Assembly (NCBI GenBank): GCA_035464675.1
Contig: DATHSA010000072.1
Span: 1 to 9,327, forward strand
From: JAUYIV01 sp035464675
Lineage (GTDB): Bacteria > Actinomycetota > Acidimicrobiia > Spongiisociales > UBA11373
Length of the DNA: 9,327 nucleotides
Direction of reading: 5' to 3'
The number at the start of each line of letters is the position of its first letter. Within the stretch, counting starts at the first letter, position 1. Under the pieces are notes generated by a model. That model searched no databases. It had not been told where the DNA came from and worked only from the letters and a program-made list of their open reading frames with translations. Of the stretch, positions 6,785 through 9,327 are shown in pieces. A program made the translations under genes and the position numbers.

Positions 6785-7309
6785 TTGCGCGTCGTCGGCT
6801 ATGTACGCGAGTCTGCCGACCCGTCCGCCGGGCGGTCGGCGTTCGAGCAGCAGGAGGTGCTGCGCCGCCATGCGGTCGAGCACGGGCACTCCCTCGTCGC
6901 GGTCTGCCAGGACGCCCGCACGCCAGGAGAGGCGCTCGGGCGGGACGGCTACCTGGGCCTGCTCGGAGTCGTGGCCTCGGGTGCGGTCGATGGTGTGCTG
7001 ATTGCCGGGCTCGCCGCCCTTTCCTCAGACCAGATCGTTCAGGAGATCATGCTCTGGGATCTCAGGAGCCGGGGTGTCCGGGTCATCTCCGCCGATCCCG
7101 CCGACACCGCTCTCCTCGATGCAGGCGAGGAGCCGGGGCCGGCGCGAATGCTGATTCGTGACGTCCTGCAGCGGGTGGGGGAGCACGCCCGATCGCTGGG
7201 AGCGCACCGGCTCGACGCGCCGACCATTCTCCCGGACGGCGACGTGATGATCCACATCGTCGAGGCAGATCACGCCGAGGCCGCGGGGTCCGCGGTTCCC
7301 GAGACCTGA
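6785..7309 (+). CDS. Stand-alone serine-recombinase-like (resolvase N-terminal) protein with degenerate active site
   Basis: A 174-aa protein. Residues 1-105 match the resolvase/invertase catalytic fold: RVVGYVRES with Arg8 and candidate nucleophile Ser10, then SAFEQQ, and a GRDG segment (Arg53) at the position of the conserved DR.G motif. The next signature, normally LDRLxR with an Asp and two Arg, reads LAALSS at 76-81, so all three conserved side chains are missing. From about 105 to 174 there is no resolvase helix-turn-helix, zinc ribbon or large-serine-recombinase domain, only a short helix (about 118-136) and a DGDVMIHIVEA strand. No repeats or att-like sites flank it, so I see no sign that it is a mobile-element integrase. 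It is probably inactive as a recombinase and repurposed, perhaps for protein or DNA binding; that is inference. The start is TTG at 6785 with GGGAGG 5 nt upstream. It ends 4 nt from the convergent lapA-like gene. Confidence 0.8.
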   Translation: MRVVGYVRESADPSAGRSAFEQQEVLRRHAVEHGHSLVAVCQDARTPGEALGRDGYLGLLGVVASGAVDGVLIAGLAALSSDQIVQEIMLWDLRSRGVRVISADPADTALLDAGEEPGPARMLIRDVLQRVGEHARSLGAHRLDAPTILPDGDVMIHIVEADHAEAAGSAVPET

Positions 7310-7313
7310 CCCG

Positions 7314-7628
7314 TCAGTCGTCGGTGTCTTCGAGGGCCCGGCGGCGCGCCAGCTCGGCGTCCTGCTCGCGGCGGCGAACCCTCCGGCGCCAGGAACGCCA
7401 CACCCAGCCGAGCACCTTCCCGCCGACGGCGCCGGCGAGGAAGGTCGCGGTGAGCACGAGCCAGCGAGGCGCCTCCCACTCGAACTGGGCCCATGCGACC
7501 GTGGCCGTGTCGGTGTTCGAGACGATGAGGATCAGGATCGGGGTCAGGATCAGGAGGAGGAGGATCAGGGGGCCGATCCATCGGTTGGGCTTCTCGGGGG
7601 ACTGGGTGTCGGGTCGCTCGGTGGTCAT
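7314..7628 (-). CDS. LapA (DUF1049) domain membrane protein
   Basis: A 104-aa protein with two membrane helices, about 18-37 (rich in Leu/Ile) and 56-74. They are joined by the typical LapA loop (VSNTDTATVAWAQFEWEAP), and an Arg-rich cytoplasmic tail follows (78-98). This is the usual length and layout for LapA/YciS-type proteins. In E. coli the relatives take part in lipopolysaccharide assembly control, but in Gram-positive-type lineages the function is not established. AGGA at 7639-7636 lies 7 nt before the ATG at 7628. It follows the short-chain dehydrogenase gene by 39 nt on the same strand and is probably co-transcribed with it. It converges on the recombinase-like gene with only 4 nt between stop codons and no room for a terminator. 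Confidence 0.85.
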   Translation of the reverse strand: MTTERPDTQSPEKPNRWIGPLILLLLILTPILILIVSNTDTATVAWAQFEWEAPRWLVLTATFLAGAVGGKVLGWVWRSWRRRVRRREQDAELARRRALEDTDD

Positions 7629-7667
7629 GCCCCGATCCTACGTCGGCCGGTGTCGGCATGACGGATG

Positions 7668-8396
7668 TCAGCGCGCCAAGCCCTCCCAGGGATCTCTTCC
7701 GATCCAATCTCGCGCCTCGAGGACGGACCCCGTGGGCTCGGGGGCGTCGGGGTGGGCGAGTCTGAGGAACAACGCTGCGATGTCCTCGGGCCCGGGGATG
7801 GTCTCCGGATCCTCCTCGGGTCGGGCTTCGGCCCGCATGGGGGTGCGGGTCCCCCCGGGGTTGACGGAGTAGACCCGCCCGCCCGCCCACTCCTCGGCCA
7901 GCGTGCCCAGCCATCCCTCGAGGGCGTGCTTGGAGACCGCGTACATGCCCCACCCGCCTCGCGGCTCCCTGCCGACCGTCGAGGCGAGCCCGATCACCAC
8001 CGGCGAGTCACCGCTGTCGAGAAGTCGGGAGATCTCCTGGTGGAGCAGATGGACCGCGGTGACGTTGATCTCGAAGACACTCCGCCATGCATCCTCTGGA
8101 TAGTCGACCAGATCGACGCCCACCGGGCCGAGGATCCCGGCGGCGTGAACGGCGACGTCGATCCGTCCGCCGTCCCTATCGATCGCTGTGGCCACGGCCC
8201 TCCGTCCCGACCCGGTGGTGAGATCGGCCACCACCGGGACGACGAGGCCCTCTGCCTGGTCAGCCACCTCCTCGAGTCCCTCCGCCGATCGTGCTGCCGC
8301 CCAGACCCGGGCGCCGCTGCCGGAGTACGCCAGGGCCAGGCCACGGCCGATCCCGCTGGAGGCGCCGGTCACGAGGATGCGGCGGTCGGAGAGCAC
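7668..8396 (-). CDS. Short-chain dehydrogenase/reductase (classical SDR)
   Basis: A 242-aa NAD(P)-dependent oxidoreductase of the classical SDR type. Residues 10-17 are the cofactor-binding TGASSGIG. Asp58 in VADL, the HAAG version of the NNAG motif (84-87) and the tetrad Asn111, Ser139, Tyr152, Lys156 (YAVSK) are all present, followed by VNPGGTRTPM (178-187). Arg36 at the end of the second strand suggests NADP(H) preference. The substrate cannot be read from sequence. I chose the GTG at 8396 because the fold begins four residues later. An open frame continues to 8507, but that extension is proline-rich and is merely the complement of G-runs in the mraZ promoter. No Shine-Dalgarno precedes the GTG; a TACCCT -10 sits exactly 6 nt before it, so the mRNA is probably leaderless. 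It is transcribed divergently from mraZ and probably together with the lapA-like gene. Confidence 0.9.
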   Translation of the reverse strand: MLSDRRILVTGASSGIGRGLALAYSGSGARVWAAARSAEGLEEVADQAEGLVVPVVADLTTGSGRRAVATAIDRDGGRIDVAVHAAGILGPVGVDLVDYPEDAWRSVFEINVTAVHLLHQEISRLLDSGDSPVVIGLASTVGREPRGGWGMYAVSKHALEGWLGTLAEEWAGGRVYSVNPGGTRTPMRAEARPEEDPETIPGPEDIAALFLRLAHPDAPEPTGSVLEARDWIGRDPWEGLAR

Positions 8397-8402
8397 GAGG
8401 GG

Positions 8403-8432
8403 AGGGTAGGTCCGTCGCCCGTCGTCCGTCCG
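8403..8432 (-). promoter_or_regulatory. Candidate leaderless promoter of the SDR gene
   Basis: On the minus strand the -10 TACCCT (8408-8403) is separated by 6 nt (8402-8397) from the GTG at 8396, so transcription would begin at or next to the start codon. A weak -35, CGGACG (8432-8427, GAC core matching), is 18 nt upstream. The absence of a ribosome binding site agrees with leaderless translation. Confidence 0.45.
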
Positions 8433-8460
8433 CTGCCCGGGACGGGTCCTCGACCGGATC

Positions 8461-8500
8461 GGGGTAGGGGGAAGCAGGGTGGGCTGGGGGGGAAATGGGG
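8461..8500 (+). repeat. Cluster of six G-runs upstream of the mraZ promoter
   Basis: Within 40 bases there are G-runs of 4, 5, 3, 3, 7 and 4, separated by 1-5 nt. This meets the usual four-run quadruplex pattern several times over on the plus strand. It ends directly at the TTGACA -35 of the mraZ promoter. Whether it folds in the cell is unknown. Confidence 0.5.
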
Positions 8501-8529
8501 TTGACAAGTGGCGCGTTGTGGGCGAAAGT
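8501..8529 (+). promoter_or_regulatory. Probable mraZ (dcw cluster) promoter
   Basis: A perfect -35 TTGACA (8501-8506) is followed after 17 nt by GAAAGT (8524-8529), a weak -10 sharing three positions with TATAAT. Transcription would start near 8536, giving a leader of about 80 nt. The phased TGG repeats overlap both the spacer and the -10, so a protein bound there would block or modulate this promoter. Confidence 0.55.
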
Positions 8530-8545
8530 GGGGCAACGTGGAGAA
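8506..8545 (+). promoter_or_regulatory. Four phased 10-bp repeats, probable MraZ binding boxes
   Basis: Four consecutive 10-bp units (8506-8515, 8516-8525, 8526-8535, 8536-8545) each carry GTGG at the same place, with TGG at 8509, 8519, 8529 and 8539. They read AAGTGGCGCG, TTGTGGGCGA, AAGTGGGGCA and ACGTGGAGAA. Known MraZ operators are tandem TGGG-type repeats with 10-bp period upstream of mraZ, so this is most likely the autoregulatory operator. The periodicity is seen directly; binding is inferred from the family. Confidence 0.7.
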
Positions 8546-8548
8546 CCC

Positions 8549-8589
8549 GGGGGCAGGCGTGCCCCCTACCCAGCGCCTCCAGGGAGGCG
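8549..8589 (+). promoter_or_regulatory. Two hairpins in the mraZ 5' leader
   Basis: GGGGGCA (8549-8555) and TGCCCCC (8560-8566) form a perfect 7-bp stem with a GGCG loop. CGCCTCC (8574-8580) and GGAGGCG (8583-8589) form a second inverted repeat around two bases. No T-tract follows, so they are not classical terminators. They lie between the promoter and the mraZ ribosome binding site at 8607-8610 and may shape stability or translation of the leader. Confidence 0.4.
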
Positions 8590-8617
8590 ATGACGGTGCA
8601 CAGGACGGAGAGACCGA

Positions 8618-9049
8618 GTGTTCCTGGGCGAGTACCAGCACAGCGTCGACGAGAAGGGGCGGGTGGTCATGCCCGCCAAGTTCCGCGATCGCCTCGGCGA
8701 CGGGTTGGTGGTGACCAAGGGACAGGAGCGCTGCCTCTACGTGTTCCCGATGGACCGATGGGAGGACGAGGTGGCGAAGCTGAACCGGCTTCCCCGCACC
8801 AACCGCACCAACCGGAACTACGCGCGGTCGTTCTTCGGAGCGGCCTCGGACCAGCAGATGGACAAGCAGGGACGGGTGCAGATCCCACAGCCCCTCCGGA
8901 CCTATGCCGGTCTCGACAAGGACGTGGTGGTCCTGGGCGTTGCCGATCGAATCGAGATCTGGGACCCGGGCGTCTGGGAGTCGCTCTCGCACGAGGCCGA
9001 CGACCTGTACGCCGGCATCGAGGAGTCCCTGAGCGAGGAAGGAACCTGA
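8618..9049 (+). CDS. mraZ: MraZ, transcriptional regulator of the dcw cluster
   Basis: A 143-aa protein with the two SpoVT-AbrB-like half-domains of MraZ. The first starts MFLGEYQHSVDEKGRVVMPA (DxxGR at 11-15). The second has FFGAASDQQMDKQGRVQIP (DxxGR at 82-86). Length and motif spacing are standard. MraZ is a ring-forming DNA-binding protein that represses or modulates its own division/cell-wall cluster by binding repeated TGGG-type boxes; matching boxes are present at 8506-8545. The start is GTG at 8618, fixed by the invariant FLGEY that follows, with GGAG (8607-8610) 7 nt upstream. An out-of-frame ATG at 8590 behind a GGAGG sequence lies in the leader. It is followed by rsmH after a structured 112-nt spacer. 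Confidence 0.97.
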   Translation: MFLGEYQHSVDEKGRVVMPAKFRDRLGDGLVVTKGQERCLYVFPMDRWEDEVAKLNRLPRTNRTNRNYARSFFGAASDQQMDKQGRVQIPQPLRTYAGLDKDVVVLGVADRIEIWDPGVWESLSHEADDLYAGIEESLSEEGT

Positions 9050-9080
9050 GTGCAGCACCTACCAATGCCGGCCGACCCAA

Positions 9081-9161
9081 GGTCAGCCCTCCGGATGTCA
9101 CGTGGAAAGCCCCTTACTCCGCCCGCTTCCATACTGACGCCAGCTCTCTGGAGGGCTGACC
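9081..9161 (+). promoter_or_regulatory. Ribosome-binding-site-sequestering RNA hairpin upstream of rsmH (possible mraW RNA motif)
   Basis: GGTCAGCCCTCCGGA (9081-9095) pairs with TCTGGAGGGCTGACC (9147-9161): 15 pairs, 12 of them an uninterrupted perfect inverted repeat, with one G-U. The right arm contains the rsmH Shine-Dalgarno GGAGGG (9150-9155) and ends at the base before the GTG start. Inside the loop GTCA (9097-9100) can pair with TGAC (9135-9138), and TGGAA/GC (9103-9110, A9108 bulged) with GCTTCCA (9125-9131), leaving a 14-nt apical loop CCCTTACTCCGCCC. The whole forms one long interrupted hairpin that would block rsmH translation when folded. Actinobacteria are known from comparative genomics to carry an mraW RNA motif in this position. 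I could not align to its model, so identity with it is inference; the structure itself is clear. Confidence 0.65.
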
Positions 9162-9327
9162 GTGGGCCGGCCGCAGTCGTATCACCGACCCGTGCTGACC
9201 GATCGGGTTGTCTTCTGGATGCAGCCCCTCGATGGGGGAGTGATCCTAGACGCAACCTACGGCGGAGGAGGCCACACCGCAGCACTCCTCTCCGCCCTGC
9301 CGCTTTCGCGGCTGGTGTCAGTGGACA
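9162..9327 (+). CDS. rsmH: RsmH (MraW), 16S rRNA m4C1402 methyltransferase, 5' part only
   Basis: The first 55 codons of RsmH; the gene runs off the end of the window. RsmH uses S-adenosylmethionine to N4-methylate C1402 of 16S rRNA in the ribosomal decoding centre. Visible family marks are YHRPVL at 7-12, the SAM-binding motif LDATYGGGGHT at 29-39 (family form DxTxGxGGH) and VSVD at 52-55, whose Asp is expected to contact the cofactor. The GTG start at 9162 has GGAGGG (9150-9155) 6 nt upstream; the frame is closed further upstream by a TGA at 9134-9136. The ribosome binding site lies in the right arm of a 15-bp hairpin, so translation is probably conditional. Downstream genes of the dcw cluster are expected beyond the window. 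Confidence 0.95.
   Translation, partial: MGRPQSYHRPVLTDRVVFWMQPLDGGVILDATYGGGGHTAALLSALPLSRLVSVD

Noticed and set aside
6785..7309. Integrase or resolvase of a mobile element
   Set aside because: No terminal repeats, att-like duplications, partner transposition genes or DNA-binding domain, and the active site is incomplete.
8397..8507. N-terminal extension of the dehydrogenase
   Set aside because: Proline-rich sequence produced by the complement of the G-runs; it would overlap the mraZ promoter, and the SDR fold starts after 8396.
8479..9159. 226-aa plus-strand frame overlapping mraZ, including an ATG at 8590 after GGAGG
   Set aside because: The mraZ frame carries the invariant family motifs. 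This one is Arg/Pro/Gly-rich shadow, although the decoy start site in the leader is noted.
9050..9327. Open frame starting with GTG directly at the mraZ stop (TGAGTG) and open to the window end
   Set aside because: Its translation is Pro/Arg-rich without motifs and overlaps the real rsmH frame, which has a good ribosome binding site and SAM motif.

Overview
The window is a dense, very GC-rich bacterial chromosome segment. It has frequent GTG/TTG starts, TANNNT-type -10 boxes, at least one likely leaderless gene and the start of a division/cell-wall (dcw) cluster (mraZ-rsmH). This suits a high-GC Actinomycetota. The MerR, HNH and MoxR/DUF58/transglutaminase proteins resemble actinobacterial families; a lineage such as Acidimicrobiia is possible, but that is inference. 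No mobile element, CRISPR array, tRNA or rRNA is visible.

Layout. At 1-141 lie the possible tail of an upstream gene and an 11-bp stem-loop. A MerR-family regulator (+, 142-633) follows, resembling the actinobacterial FtsR/Rv1830 group. Converging on it is a compact minus-strand operon transcribed as moxR (5171-4191), DUF58 (4191-3019) and tgpA-type membrane transglutaminase (3034-686), with overlapping junctions. A divergent intergenic region (5172-5362) with a large imperfect palindrome separates moxR from a plus-strand gene of unknown function (5363-6061) whose C-terminal half looks internally duplicated. Next come a small HNH endonuclease (6144-6644), a probable terminator, and a stand-alone serine-recombinase-like protein (6785-7309) that has lost three of the conserved active-site residues. 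Converging on that are a LapA-domain membrane protein (7628-7314) and an upstream short-chain dehydrogenase (8396-7668), probably co-transcribed and leaderless.

The right end is the head of the dcw cluster. The 221-bp divergent region between the dehydrogenase and mraZ holds a G-run cluster, a consensus -35 and four helically phased TGG repeats that look like MraZ operator boxes, then two leader hairpins. mraZ (8618-9049) is followed by a 112-nt spacer. In it a 15-bp hairpin stem fully sequesters the Shine-Dalgarno of rsmH (9162 onward, cut by the window end). This is the strongest regulatory structure in the window and may be a version of the actinobacterial mraW RNA motif.

Working together (inference): mraZ would autoregulate the dcw promoter by binding its boxes, and the hairpin would add translational control of rsmH. 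The MoxR-DUF58-transglutaminase operon probably forms an envelope-associated ATPase/protease-like module.
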